From positions 1 to 31,789 of the forward strand of contig NW_014577871.1 of assembly GCF_000485595.1 (NCBI RefSeq): a stretch of 31,789 nt of DNA, read 5' to 3'. A program made the position numbers and the translations under genes. The stretch's first letter is position 1; each line of letters starts with the position of its first letter. The notes beneath the pieces are model-generated. The model ran no database searches. It was not told the DNA's origin and saw only the letters and a list, made by a program, of their open reading frames with translations. This stretch comes from Priapulus caudatus. Lineage: Eukaryota; Priapulida; Priapulimorpha; Priapulimorphida; Priapulidae. Shown one piece after another: positions 19,267 to 31,513 of the stretch.

Positions 19267-22200
19267 GTGTGACTCTGGCTTTAGTGAAGTGCACTCCATG
19301 GGTGGCCATACAAACTTCATATCCTGCATCTGTGTGATTCCGCCTGATGAAAAATATCCACATGGCCTGATTCTCACTGGAAGCCATGACAAAACCATCT
19401 GTGCATTCTCTTTAGATTCTGCCGAGGCTGTGTTTAAACTCTGCGGTCATACAGACACAGGTAGCTATTCTTGACGAAAAGCACGATGTAGAAATGTTAC
19501 TTTTTTATATTTAATTATAAATAACTCAGAAAGGGTTATTTTTATGCTAATAATTAAGTAATTAATTTATTCATAGGGGGCAAGGCATGAATACGAGATA
19601 GGCATAGTGCTATAAAATAAAAGTTCATGCAATTTTTTTTATATGTGAATGCTTCATAGTAGACATTCCTCTTATCCATGTGCAAAATAAGTATGAACTA
19701 AAAGAATTTTAGAATTACAAAAATGATACAAGTTCTTGAGTTAAAACTTGGGTGTCTCTATTACAGTGTCTTGCTTAGCTGTAGGCAAATTTGGCACAAT
19801 TCTCAGTGGCTCTTGGGACATGACAGCAAAAGTGTGGCTGAACCAGAAGTTGATGATGACACTTCAGGTATTTATGACTGATGATTGAAATCACGTGCAT
19901 TATTTATCTGCGCACTGACTTGTGTCTTGAGGAATTCGTGATGAAAGTCCGAGTCAGCAAACCGAATCCAGTAAAAAACCATGGCATAAATAATGTGCAA
20001 TATAACTGGAGATAATAATGGAAGTTAGGTTACTTCTCTCGTAAACAGAAAGCTCTTAATCAACTTTGATTGGTCAGTCAACTAACATTCATCATCCGAA
20101 AAGGTTACTGACCAAAGTTCAACTTTGGTCAGTAACCTTTTCAGATGAAGAATCCACAAGATTATTGAATATGTTTTTTTCAGGGCCACGAGTTTGCAAT
20201 TTGGGCAGGTAAAATAATGCCGGAATGTGGAGTCATGCTAACCGGGTCAGCAGATAAAACAATCAAGATGTGGAAAGCTGGGAAGTGTGAGAGGACTTTT
20301 CAAGGTATTTGAAACCATATATTTTTGTTGAGAATCGCTTTCATCGATTTAATTCAATGATTTCTGTTAGCACATCATTTGTGTGCAAGGTTTTGAAGGG
20401 AGATGCTTTGAGTGACACGTAGATTAATGAATTTCATGGTAATATTTTTTGTAAGTTATATATGCATGGGAAAAATTATTATCGCAATATGCCCAATAAT
20501 CTTCAACATAAATACAAAATATAGGTCACATTATATAGTCAGTCCTCTGGTAGTCAACATAGTAGTTATGAATTTAGAAGGTAAATTTAAGATTGGTTTA
20601 TCACAAATTTAATCATGGATGTTTAGACATTTTATCTTGTCTGTGTGTGCGTATGTGCGCGCATGTATGTAGATATCCACTTACAAGCTATAAACTCTTA
20701 GGTCACACAGACTGTGTGCGCGGACTGGAGGTACTCTCCGCAGTAGAGTTCCTATCCTGCTCTAACGACTCATCGATACGGCGATGGCTGGTGACCGGTG
20801 AGTGTATACAGATCTACTCTGGACACACGAGTTTCATCTACTCCATCGCCGTGTTGCCAAATGGTCAGGACTTTGTCTCGGCGGGAGAAGACCGATCTCT
20901 AAAGGTTTGAGATTAAAGTAACTTATTTCATTAATAACCTGTTAGAAATGTGGAGTGGCATGAATGTGCTCTCGAGTCATTTCACCAGTGTGCAAGTACA
21001 TAGCTGGAAATACTTTGCTACCTGATACTACGAGATATGTTCAGAAAATTGTGTTGTTTAAATTGACTATGTCACGAATTTTCTATGGTAAAATTTGTAA
21101 AAATTTTGTTCCCATTTTTTACATTAAAAGTAAGAACTAACAGGACTAAACGCATCGTCAAATTCTTACCTGATAAGATTGTTTCTCAACTAGTTAAAAA
21201 TCCAAAAAACCTGGACGATTTGATATTAGTCTTCCTAACATTAATTGCTTGCTATGGGCTATGTATGAGTCACGAGTGTATGTTCACATCGAACAATATA
21301 GTAAAATAAGAAGTATAATGCAGCAATTTAACCATAAAAAGTGAACAGAATTACTTATATTTTGTGAAAAAGTGGATTTTGTTTTTAATTATTATTTACA
21401 GTGACGTAATCACTTTAACACATCAGTTAGCGGGGAAATTGTGTTATTTATTTTAAGAGGTACAATTAACCGGTTGGAGTCTTGAGGGTTGGTACGACCA
21501 TATGGTATGCTAGTGCATTCCCTATTGTACCTTTATAATGTAATTATATATAGTCAAACCTCATATATCGTCTGATCGCCCACGTAAGCATCTAACCCCT
21601 GGTGCCTGTCTTGGTTTACATAAAAATCTCATGAAATGTATTATTCTCTCTGCAAATTTTACATTTAATTACCTTACCTTGGCACCTACCTCACAAGTTG
21701 GGCAAAGCTAGTATGGCTTAGGTGTGAAACTAATATTCCAGCAGCAGAGAAATCCTGAATTAATCTATGAGGACATATGTTATGATGAATTCACAGACTG
21801 GGATATTTTGGTCTACTTTTACCTCTAGGTGTGGAAAAATGATGAATGCACACAGACACTGTTCTTACCTGCCGAGTCAATCTGGTCTGTCTCCTGCCTA
21901 CTCAATGGTGACATAATTGCCGGCTCAAGGTAGGCATTTGTCAATCATGATCTGAACGTCTGCGTTTACATCCACGGGGGAGGGGTTAACATGGCTTCAT
22001 TTTCATGTGAAATGCATATTAAACTTTACCCCCTATTACTTGCTGCTATCTGAAACGTGAATAAAAACATTAGATACCAAAGTGGCACGTGTAATTTAAT
22101 TGCACTTTCGTTGGTTCAAAAGCTTCTGAGCGAATTTTTAATCCTATCGTCAACGAATTCAGTGCGACAAATCGTTGCTGACGCGACTCGATTGATTGGC

Positions 22201-25079
22201 GGTGTTTACCGAAATATCAGTGCGACGTTACGGAATACGGTGAGAGAGCGATGAAACTGTGATTGTAAGAGAGCATGTCGGAATCTCTGTCAGTGATGGA
22301 GTTGCACGAGTGTTCACGACGGACCCTGGTCGAATGGCCAGCGAGGAGCATCAGCACTTGTTCCAGGAAGAGGTCGCCAGCTTCAAGATTGCGGGCAACA
22401 CAGGCGATCTGGGTGAAATAAAAGTTCAGGATTTACCCGACGAGAGGGCGCTACTAGTACCAGGTGAAGCGAGTTCCCTGCGGCGTGTGCCCGTTATACT
22501 GCAGATCTCTGTGGCTGAAATCCCTCGAATAAATGCAGTGCCGAATCAGACTTACTACTACGCGTTATAAGCCATCTGAGAATTTTTGTGCTGCCTATAT
22601 TTCCCCTGAGTAAAAAAGGTTTTTGTACCACGTTGAATAATTTTATTTGTTAGGTAATCGGGATGGTCAGACTAAGATGGTGAAAACACCTACTGGTAAC
22701 GTAGAAGCTTACCAGTGGAGTGCAGCAGAATGCCAGTGGAGCAAGATTGGCGATGTTATAGGTAGCGCCGGTGCATCACCACAAACATCTGGCAAGGTCC
22801 TCTATGAGGGAAAGGTCTGTGTCCACCCCGAAACATGAATTACTCGATTTGATTGGTTTAGATGACAGAATGTCACCGATTCTTGTTTTTAAACCACACT
22901 GAGTTTTAGTGATACTAGAAAGCTTTGTCAACTGGGCATTCCGTGGCAGAAGTCACGGTCACTAGAATGAACTCGTTTTGTTTGCATGTAAAGTCATGAA
23001 AGCATTAGTACGAGATGATTTTCAGTGTGTATGCATCAATATTTCATGTTTTATAATGTTATGTATGTACTTTTTTGCACAGGAGTATGACTACGTGTTT
23101 AGTATAGATGTTGAGGAGGGGAAGCCACCACTAAAGCTGCCATATAACATTACAGATGATCCGTGGTTTGCTGCTCAAAAGTTTCTCAATGGTACTACTC
23201 ATAAATACATGATCCAACATTGGTTAGTGTGTGCATGCATGCTTTCATACATAGCCACATGATATTTTTTTTCACTTTTTACCCTTTTACTTTCTAGCTT
23301 TGAGTACGATTTCATTTAAATTCAACAACGTCCACTTTGTAAAGCTCTTGTTTTGCATATAATATTACTACAAATAAACACACACTAACACACATCACAG
23401 TGAATCAGAGTTGTGATGTGTGTGGTTAAGCATTGATGATCGGTGTTTTGTGAACAGATAATGAGCTGAGTCAGAGCTTTCTGGATCAAGTAGCAAACTT
23501 CATTACGGAGAACGCAAAGGGTGTGACAATTCAGCAATCTGTGTCGGCAACCGTTGACCCATACACAGGTACTATAAGCAAATGCAATATTGCTATTGAA
23601 ACGATTTGACAGTATAATAAGACAACAGAGAGAGAGGGGGTGAGTGAGGATTGACGGACTGGTGAGAGAGAGAAAGAGCGAGAGAGAGAAAAATGCGAGA
23701 AAGAGAGAGATTGAGAGAGAGAGGAAAATGTGAGAAATAGAGAGGAAGGAGTTGGAGAAGGAGAGTCAAGTATTGGAAAACAAGGTACACAGTATCAAGT
23801 GTCACAGTTCTTGATCAGCTGTTTTCTCACCACGATCTTGCATACACATGAAGTCAATAAAATCTATTCACGGTTATTTTTCCACATGCAGGAGGTGCAA
23901 GGTACATTCCAGGAAATGGGAGTAATTCGGGGAGTCGGAACGGTCTGTCAGACCCATTCACCGGAGCCGGTAGATATGTGCCCACAGGCAACGTCTCACC
24001 GAAAGTCAACAGGGAAGAGAACGCATTTTTCCCAGTGAAGAAGTTTGTTTCATTCCAGCAAAGAAACCCGAATGCAATCGTCGGTAATAACCTGTGACAC
24101 GCACCCATAGTGTAGCATGTGGTGTTGCCTGCCACCTACTGACAAAGTGACCCAGCAACACTGGCAAGAGTGCTGGGTTTTAATAGAGAATCGCTGCAAT
24201 GTATACTTCATACTTCATGTGCACAAATTCATGGTAAAAGTCGGCAACTACTCTCTACATTTTAAATTTGTGTGCCGCACAGGGCATTGCCAATGTCGAT
24301 ATAATAACTATATATGTATATATATATGCACAGTGCCTTGAGACATTTTCTACAGTTTAACATTAACTTGCCTTTGAAGTTTAACTTGTTCTTGAACTAG
24401 TCTTGTCGTTGAAGTTTTCATTTAATGACATCCACTAGGGACACGGCGTAACACGTTACGATTCTAGCATCACCGAAACGTCTTTGTGTTTGTGGTATCT
24501 TTGTAGCGAAGCTGGTCGAGTTTAATGCCAGGGTGGATGCGGATAACCGGGTGCCCGAAGATGTGATGGCGAGCGAGGTGAGAGCTCTTCTAAAAGACAA
24601 CCACGTACCCACAGACGCGCAGATGGTACTGCTGGAGAAGCTGCTACGATGGCCTAAAGGTAGCGTACATCTCCTCCATGCATCGTAACGTTGCAACGTA
24701 TACTTACGCGGTAAAAGGTGGAGCCATATTCGATGAAGCTAGACGTGTAGTACATGTTAGTTTCAAGCACACATAAATAGGTTCATATGAAATGTGGACG
24801 TAACGATTTTCTCTGTACTTTCTCATTTGACATGTTGTGCATCTCCAATGCTACATCCATAGAGATGTCCATGCACACAGCACTCACGGTAAATATACTG
24901 TGAGCCCTATGCTATCACGTGAAGCAATCCGAACCGAACAAGAAATCATTTCCACACGTCTTCTCGCTCTCACTCTCTCCCTTTCTCCCTCCCTCTCTCC
25001 CCCTTTTCTCTCTCTCTCTTTTCTCTCTGTCTCTGTCTCTCTCTCTCTTTTCTCTCTGTCTCTGTCTCTCTCTCTCTTT

Positions 25080-25112
<33 letters not shown>

Positions 25113-25141
25113 TTTCTCTTTGTCTCTGTCTCTCTCTCTTT

Positions 25142-25174
<33 letters not shown>

Positions 25175-25919
25175 TTTCTCTCTGTCACTCTCGCTTTTCT
25201 CTCTGTCTCTGCCTCTCACTCTCTCTCTCTTTTCCCTCTGTCTTTGTATCTCTCTCTCTCGGCCATTCACTCCCAACATTGGTTTCATCAATTCTCGACA
25301 AAGACAACTTACCTGCACTGGTTCTCACCTCCGCGCGCGTTCCTCCGTCGTTGCAGATGTCGTCTTCCCGGCGTTGGACGTACTGCGGCTGGCGCTGTGT
25401 AACCGCCACGCGGCGGCGCGGCTCTGCGACGACCGTGACGGCCCCCGCCTCGTCGACGGACTCCTCGCGCTCGCCGCCGCGCCCGACAACCAACAAGCGA
25501 ACGTCCTTCTCGGCTGGCGCGCGCTCTGCAACGTCTTCGTCGCCGGCGCGCCGCTCATGCTCGCGCGCCGCGACGAGGTCGTCGCCGCGGCAACGGCATG
25601 CGCCGAGCTTCGCCGCGACGACAAGAAGCTGCTAGTCGCCACGGCGACGCTGCTGCTGAACTACGCGGCGGCGGGCGGTGGCGGCGGCGGCGAGTGCGTC
25701 GTGCGCGCGACCGTGAGCGTGCTGCGCATGCAGCCGGACCGCGAGGCGACGTTCCGCCTGCTGGTCGCGCTCGGCACACTGCTGTGGGACGACGGCGGCG
25801 GCGCGGTCGAGCTCGCAAGGTCGCTCGGAGCGAGTCGCCTCGTCGCCGCAGCAACGTCCGTCTCGGATCCGCCGAAGGTCAGTGAGTGTGCGCTGCATCT
25901 CACCAGCATCCTGCTGTAG
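19267..25919 (+). CDS. PLAA: Phospholipase A2-activating protein orthologue (WD40-PFU-PUL), 5' exon missing
   Basis: Twelve exons, all phases consistent: 19267-19460, 19767-19867, 20184-20304, 20702-20904, 21829-21929, 22294-22463, 22654-22814, 23083-23191, 23458-23568, 23892-24083, 24507-24659 and 25357-25919, giving about 725 residues to the stop. Exons 1-6 encode WD40 blades ([40 protein letters not shown]). Exons 7-9 encode the PFU ubiquitin-binding domain (VEAYQWS...[18 protein letters not shown]). Exon 10 has [11 protein letters not shown] and a GARYIPG motif. Exons 11-12 form the PUL domain ([29 protein letters not shown]), which binds p97/VCP. PLAA/Ufd3 works with p97 in ubiquitin turnover and membrane-protein sorting. 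Compared with the vertebrate protein, about 50 N-terminal residues and a ~18-residue PUL stretch around [10 protein letters not shown] are absent. The last exon is far richer in GC than the others. Confidence 0.95.
20092..20148. repeat. Near-perfect hairpin in PLAA intron 2
   Basis: Arms 20092-20119 and 20121-20148 pair with a single mismatch and a one-base centre. The inner 22 bp (from GAAAAGGTTACTGACC) are perfect. It lies 35 bp before the next splice acceptor. It may be the core of a palindromic MITE, and a related AACTTTGATTGGTCAGT copy lies just upstream. Confidence 0.85.
23388..23432. repeat. Inverted repeat in PLAA intron 8
   Basis: CACACATCACA and TGTGATGTGTG form an 11-bp stem with a ~12-base loop, within 40 bp of the exon 9 acceptor. 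It is part of a CA/GT-rich stretch. Confidence 0.6.
23625..23765 (+). repeat. GA-rich microsatellite in PLAA intron 9
   Basis: A purine tract of GAGAGA/GAAAGAG units, imperfect, on the sense strand of PLAA. It is complementary in composition to the CT tract in intron 11. Confidence 0.9.
24300..24329. repeat. AT/TATG microsatellite in PLAA intron 10
   Basis: Alternating TATATATGTATATATATATG. Simple sequence with no further inference. Confidence 0.6.
24965..25259 (+). repeat. CT-rich microsatellite (TCTCTCTGTCTCTG)n in PLAA intron 11
   Basis: About 295 bp of CTCTCT with recurrent CTCTGTCTCTG and TTTTCTCT higher-order units. It lies just before the last exon, so all frames are open and produce spurious long Leu/Ser or Arg/Glu ORFs on the two strands. 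Confidence 0.95.
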
Positions 25920-27235
25920 TCGCCCGCGCGCTCTCATTTTGTCGTATGGACCTTTTTGTTTTCGGCGCAAAGAACGTTGAGAGATCTTATATATTTACGA
26001 CTGGTCACCGCGCGCGTACCGCATCTTGTATTGTTGGTGGAGCGTAAGATCGACTGTTCTTCTATCCGTTCGATTGTGTGTATATTTGCATAGTGGTAGG
26101 AGGGAAGAACACTGGCGCTGCCAGCCCTGTGTGCATACGTGTGTTTACGTTTATTTAAAGCATTATTATCACTGATGCCGTGAGCTGTGGTAATGTCGAG
26201 TTCACGCCGTTGCTAGTAAATGAAATGACGAAACGATCTTTATTTTGAAGTGTCGTTATTTAGTACATTCTTGTCGAAATTATATTCACTATGCCTGTAT
26301 ATAGGTCACTTACGAGTGCAGTCTCAAAAGAAAATTTGGTCGGTTGATGAGAACGTTTCATTCTGATGTTTTAATTTTTTAACCAGTGACAACAATTAAG
26401 GCACCGTAGCAAGCATTTCGACCATCTTTAGCGAGATAATGCCCACAGAACTACCAACCCACAAACCATGCTCAAGATTAGTGCCTAAACTAAATTAACA
26501 CATGACCCAACTACACCTTAGCTTGGTGCTAATGTGATTCCAGAAATATATCATCTCAAAATCTTATATAAAGTATTTATTTAACACAGACTGTCACCAA
26601 AAATGAAATAATGTCTCTAAATTATTGACCAGTCAAAGTAGCAACAAAATCGTGCAACCAATATTGGTGCTTTTTGGACCTTTTCACCAAGAACTGTTTA
26701 TTTACCTGTCCCGTAGTCGGCTGTTGAATTGAACAACCGAGATAAGTCTTGTGACTTGTGTCCATACCAAATGTGACTTGTCCCAGCAATACGTGGATTG
26801 TATATGAGCCATATCAAATGGCAGTTTTACTTCTGCTCGTAATAACATAATATAAACAAACTAAAACATAGCGAACCAACTGAAATGTTAAACTCGCTTC
26901 TCACAGGTGAATAATAATGGCTACGTTTATGGTTGAACGTGACTGAATGTTCTCATGACATGAAAGTCTCAACAAATAATACCTTCCCCATACACCATTT
27001 TCATAGAAATACAAAACTCACAAAATCAAATATAATAATTCCTTTGTGTGCATTATACACATATGACTGGTACTGCTTAAAACTAAAACATTACTACAAA
27101 AATGTAATGTACACATAAGCATTCAGAAAATATCAGATGGTGCTATGAAGAATCTAACTAATCAAATGATTATGTTACCAGTGATAACATCCAATTTCAT
27201 CATACAACACTACTACTACTTGGCTAGCATGTTTT
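25920..27235. other. PLAA 3' region and AT-rich spacer
   Basis: Likely holds the PLAA 3' untranslated region. No canonical AATAAA lies close to the stop. A variant AGTAAA is near 26215. No gene is supported beyond it. GC content drops abruptly after about 25970. Confidence 0.4.
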
Positions 27236-27241
27236 CAGATC

Positions 27242-27564
27242 CAGGGTGCGAGTCCGGAGTCAAATACTCCCTGATTTACTGTCGGACTCCCTGATTTGAC
27301 ATATGCAGGAGTCCGTGTGACTCCGTGAAAATTCTGCCATACTAACTACATATGTAGTTCGTTCCAAGAGTACGGCCTCACGGAATTGCCGTATTTTTTC
27401 AGTTAATGTCCAAAGAACATTTGGCAGACGTGCAACCGCATGAATCTTAAAAATAAGCACATGCGTTATTGTTAATATCTTTAATTTTGAACCTCAGACT
27501 GCGGACTCCCTCTTTTTGAGGGCATCCGTGGACTCCCGTGTTCAAAAGTTAATTTCTACCCCTG
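27242..27564. mobile_element. hAT-like element with 6-bp target duplication (323 bp)
   Basis: The ends are CAGGGTGCGAG and, inverted, CAGGGGTAGAA. The direct repeat CAGATC lies at 27236-27241 and 27565-27570. Inside, GGAGTC/GACTCC words recur in both orientations near each end, allowing subterminal folding. Non-coding. Confidence 0.72.
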
Positions 27565-27570
27565 CAGATC

Positions 27571-29989
27571 TGTTAATTAGTTATGCAAACTTAATTCACG
27601 CACTTATTTTGTGATCCAGCCATTCTTTACAAGCGAATACACATACATTGCAAATAAAGAGCGCAAATGGTACAACATCAAGACTGAATATATACACAAT
27701 ACCCATGAAAGCCACTGGCTGTCTAATAGTTCTGCAAGAACACTAACTCTTTGGCTAATAAAATCTACCTATAGACTATAACCTTTCACAAACACCTGTC
27801 CCTGATAGATTTTACTTGTAATAATTTATACTTTTAAACATACTGATGCATGTCATTGTGCAACACGCCTGATAAATCTTACACATTTGATAACTACGTT
27901 CATTGATCGTAATGTTTGGTGCACGACTTGTGGTGCATCTACTTGCCCACCAGAATGCCAAATATATATTACCTTTTTGAGACCCAAAGGACATGACTCA
28001 ATAGCTAACGTGGCAAAGGATTGCATCAACACACAAAACGACCGGAGAGAAATCATGGGTTCACACCTTTCCATGGCACATACGATTTGAAACTGTGCAG
28101 AGACATGAAACTCAGACGGTCCCTTTGCTTCTGTTGTCGATACGTAAAATACCGTGTGCTCTCGAGAGTTAAAAGGCAAGTGGAATATTAATCTTCGCAT
28201 AAATAAAAATCCACATGGCTTTCACACTAAAAGTGAATATGAACTAAGTTGGTCTTTGCTCAGACGCAGTAATTGCTGAAGCCAATATCACGTCAGTCTT
28301 CATGAAATCAAAACTGCTTCAGATGAAGTGGAAACTGGATTTACAGACAACTTGGTTTTACCAATTGGCACATTCAAACTCAAAAATTTCTTACATTGCA
28401 ATACAAAAGTTAGTATGTACTGTTGGAATTGCAGTAGCCCACACATCTTTGACCATTATTATAAGTCTGCATTTACCCATTCACACAGGTAAAAATGTCA
28501 TAACAACAACATGCTTCATCAAATTATTAGCATTATCCATTGGTCTTCGATAGTGAAAACCTTTAGAGAAACCGGATGAAAATGAAATTTACAGACCTCT
28601 CTTTAATTTACAAGATAGTGGCAACAATCTTATATTTGGGACAGGGATGCTGTGCTTCAACCAGCATCATTACTCTATGCTATCTTCCCTCTGATCCTCA
28701 CATCTTGAGCAGCTTTGTCCGTTTCTTCTCAATTTAAACCAATATTTTACTAATGCTATTATTATACAAGAGGGTGCTCAGCTCCCATGCTACAAGCAGC
28801 ACCGAGTGATGACCCAAGATATATCGACCCAGACGTGCCTACACTGGATGCCTACATCTTAACATACAAACACTGGGGTTAAAATGGAATTACGAGCTAT
28901 CAATGAAGCAAGCTTTAGAAGAATCTCACATAATAATTGCTATCTACTGCTTACATCGTTTCCTTGACAATAACATGCACAAAACCCATATTATTAAAAA
29001 ATAACATATTTTGAGATACTCATGCCAAAACGTCTTATTACGTATATGCATTATAGAGTTCACCACACTGTTTATATGTGTAAGGTATTTTATACCAAAT
29101 ACACCACAGCACATGGTCACACAGTATTTGACGCAGTATTTGCTAACATGATGTCAACAACTACCTACTAGTTTAATACTACCATCAATAGTATTATTTC
29201 AATCATATGTACTGCTGATGAAAATACTGCTCAAATAGTATGCTGTTTGTTTTTATACTAAAAAGTGAAATAGTGTGCAATTGGCCATTTAGCACAGTCT
29301 ACTGCTTTTTCACTTGTTATACAATGCTACCACTGAATTCTAAAGATTCCCAACTAATTTCTACAGACTATATCTAGACTGATATGTACAGCTTCCACCT
29401 TTTGCCTGCTTATCATTTGAAATGATCCAGTTCAAAATCATTCGAAGGGTGCTCAGAAAAAAGAAATACAAAGAACAAAATAAGATAAGCGATAAAATAA
29501 ATTGCTTTGGCACACAAATGTCTTACAAAGGTGTTCTGCTCCATCTATAAGATCATCTCGCGCACACAAGTGGATGGATGCACCAGCAAAGACTTCACTA
29601 TATTTACACAGGTGCACTAGTCACAAGCATTGTCAACATGATAATCCTCGCAAGAGAGACATCAATAATCGAGACGTTTCATACATTCAAAAATTGATAA
29701 CTAACTATAATATTGTATATCTATTAGCCACTGCTACTACTGATTCGCTTGTTCGCATGCGTCTATCCAGTCACTGTACACGTCAACTGCCTCCGAAAGA
29801 TCTGGATGGAAAGTTAAGAAAGTGAATAATTTACAAATTACGCAATAATAACATATGCTGCATTATTGCAAAACCTATAACCAATTATTGCACAAATTCA
29901 ACAAACTCTTCGAGAAATTATGCAAACCAGGCTCTATTACTATTAGCTAGATAACGTTGTGTGGTAGCTTCAAGCCAATCCTGTTGATC
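27571..29989. other. Long non-coding AT-rich stretch
   Basis: Small ORFs on both strands lack motifs, plausible splice structure or codon bias. No RNA gene or boundary of a mobile element could be supported. A diverged untranslated region or intron of a gene outside the window is possible. Confidence 0.4.
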
Positions 29990-29993
29990 TTAA

Positions 29994-30374
29994 GCCTAGG
30001 ACACACTGCGATTTTCTACGCTGGCCGCTTGCGATCGATAAATACGGTGCCGGGTCCGCGCGGTGTGTCCGGTCTCACGGCAGCGTATTTCGCACGCGAT
30101 CCCATACGCCCGGCTGATCGCTCGCATTCAGCATGTTGAATATTTACGCACCCGCTTGCCTTGCACCAGCTAGCGCCAGCGCGCCCAGCAATGAATCATC
30201 GTGTTCGAACGCGATTGTTTTTAGCAGCCAATCAAGTGTAGCAACGAAAGCTAGAAAGCCGTTGGAAGCGGTTGGACACCGTACAGTGTGTCCACACTCG
30301 TACGGCGTTCTAAATTCGTGAGCGAACAGATACGCTGCCGGGCAGCGTACAGAATCGCTAGTGTGTCCTAGGCT
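29994..30374. mobile_element. TTAA-flanked GC-rich MITE (381 bp)
   Basis: Terminal repeats GCCTAGGACACACTGCGATT on the left and, inverted, AGCCTAGGACACACTAGCGA on the right, continuing as TCT(A/G)TACGCTG-like sequence for about 35 bp. TTAA flanks both ends (29990-29993 and 30375-30378). Its GC content is well above the surroundings, and internal palindromes are present. ORFs inside are incidental. Confidence 0.8.
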
Positions 30375-30378
30375 TTAA

Positions 30379-31235
30379 TTACAACTATAAATTATCCAAA
30401 TAAAACAGTTGTATGGCCGCATTAGATTAGCATGGCACAAATTAATCACATTTAAACTCCGTTTAGCTGCATCTTAACTAAAATGTGTCTCTAATCAGAG
30501 GGAAAAGTAACCAAATTTTTGGGCAAATAACCTGATTTTTAATTCACAATCATTAAATGATTTCTTTGATTTAGGATGCTCTAGGATTCTTACAATGAAC
30601 TGATTACACATGAATACCAACCCAATCAAGGTATAAATCTCATTCATGATGTTGAACCATGATTTTGATGCAATTTTAATTTATTTTACTTATCATATTT
30701 AGATTCTGTTCATATTATTTCATGAAGGCGAAGAAGGATACAGGTAATCTGTGTTTGGAAATCTTCCAAACACACCCGGCATGTGATTATTCCTGTGTTT
30801 CGATTTCTATCCCTGAAGAGTTGAAACAATAAAATCATTAGCTGCATCAATTACATAGCACTAGCAGGTAATAACTAATTGTGGCAATTACATTTAATTA
30901 CGTTTTAAAAACAATCAGCGTAATAGCAGAACTTTCCTGCAGCAGTATCACTACACTACACTTTTACTCCATTCTTTCCTACTAGTCTTACTGTTTGTCG
31001 TTTCTTGTTTTCTCCGATCGTCAAGTGACATGACGGTAATTTGCGACAGATGTTACTTAAGAATTTGATTTAGATTTACACCAAGAACATAATTTTCTAC
31101 TTCTAGTCCCAAAAAATAGTATGCTGTGGCTTGATTCCAGATTTTTGTTTCACTCGAACTAAAAGGAGATTGATCTCTGCAACATGGCATGCTAACTCAG
31201 TAACTGGTGCACGCTCACTAGCACCACCGCTATTT
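30379..31235. other. No gene seen
   Basis: AT-rich spacer. The only structure noted is the 11-bp hairpin at 30750-30774. Confidence 0.45.
30750..30774. repeat. Short perfect hairpin
   Basis: TGTGTTTGGAA, loop ATC, TTCCAAACACA: 11-bp perfect stem. It could act as an RNA structure but has no supporting context. Confidence 0.55.
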
Positions 31236-31244
31236 TTATCAAAC

Positions 31245-31513
31245 GATTCTAGGACTACTACCCCTTGGACAACTACCACCCGGACAATTACCCCCCTAGG
31301 ACAACTACCACCCGGACAACTACCACCCGGACAATTACCCCCCTAGGACAACTACCACCCGGACAACTGCCACACGGACAATTACCCCCCTAGGACAACC
31401 CTAACCCTAACCCTAGGGGGTAGTTGTCCGGGTGGGAGTTGTCCTAGGGGGGTAATTGTCCGGGTGGTAGTTGTCCGGTGGGTAGTTGTCCGGTGGGTAG
31501 TCGTCCGGATACG
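31245..31513. mobile_element. Foldback-like element with 9-bp target duplication and minisatellite arms
   Basis: The left arm (about 31250-31396) repeats a ~15-base unit (ACAACTACCACCCGG) with ACAATTACCCCCCTAGG variants. The right arm (about 31412-31508) is the inverted version. CCCTAACCCTAACCCTAG sits at the apex. A perfect direct repeat TTATCAAAC bounds it (31236-31244 and 31514-31522). Long inverted repeats made of tandem units plus 9-bp duplications are the hallmark of foldback elements. Proline- and Asn/Tyr-rich ORFs here are repeat translations. Confidence 0.82.
31397..31414 (-). repeat. Telomere-type repeat at the foldback apex
   Basis: CCCTAACCCTAACCCTAG, three units, exactly between the two inverted arms. 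Confidence 0.85.

Noticed and set aside
24837-25919. A 360-codon ORF on + and long Arg/Glu ORFs on - across the CT tract
   Set aside because: The first two thirds translate a microsatellite. Only 25357-25919 is real, as the last PLAA exon after a TTGCAG acceptor.
25325-25970. Several overlapping antisense ORFs in the GC-rich block
   Set aside because: Stop codons are rare in GC-rich sequence, and the Arg/Ala-rich translations mirror the PLAA exon.
30133-30321. Small ORF rich in Ala/Ser
   Set aside because: It lies in a TTAA-flanked MITE, and its length is due to GC content.
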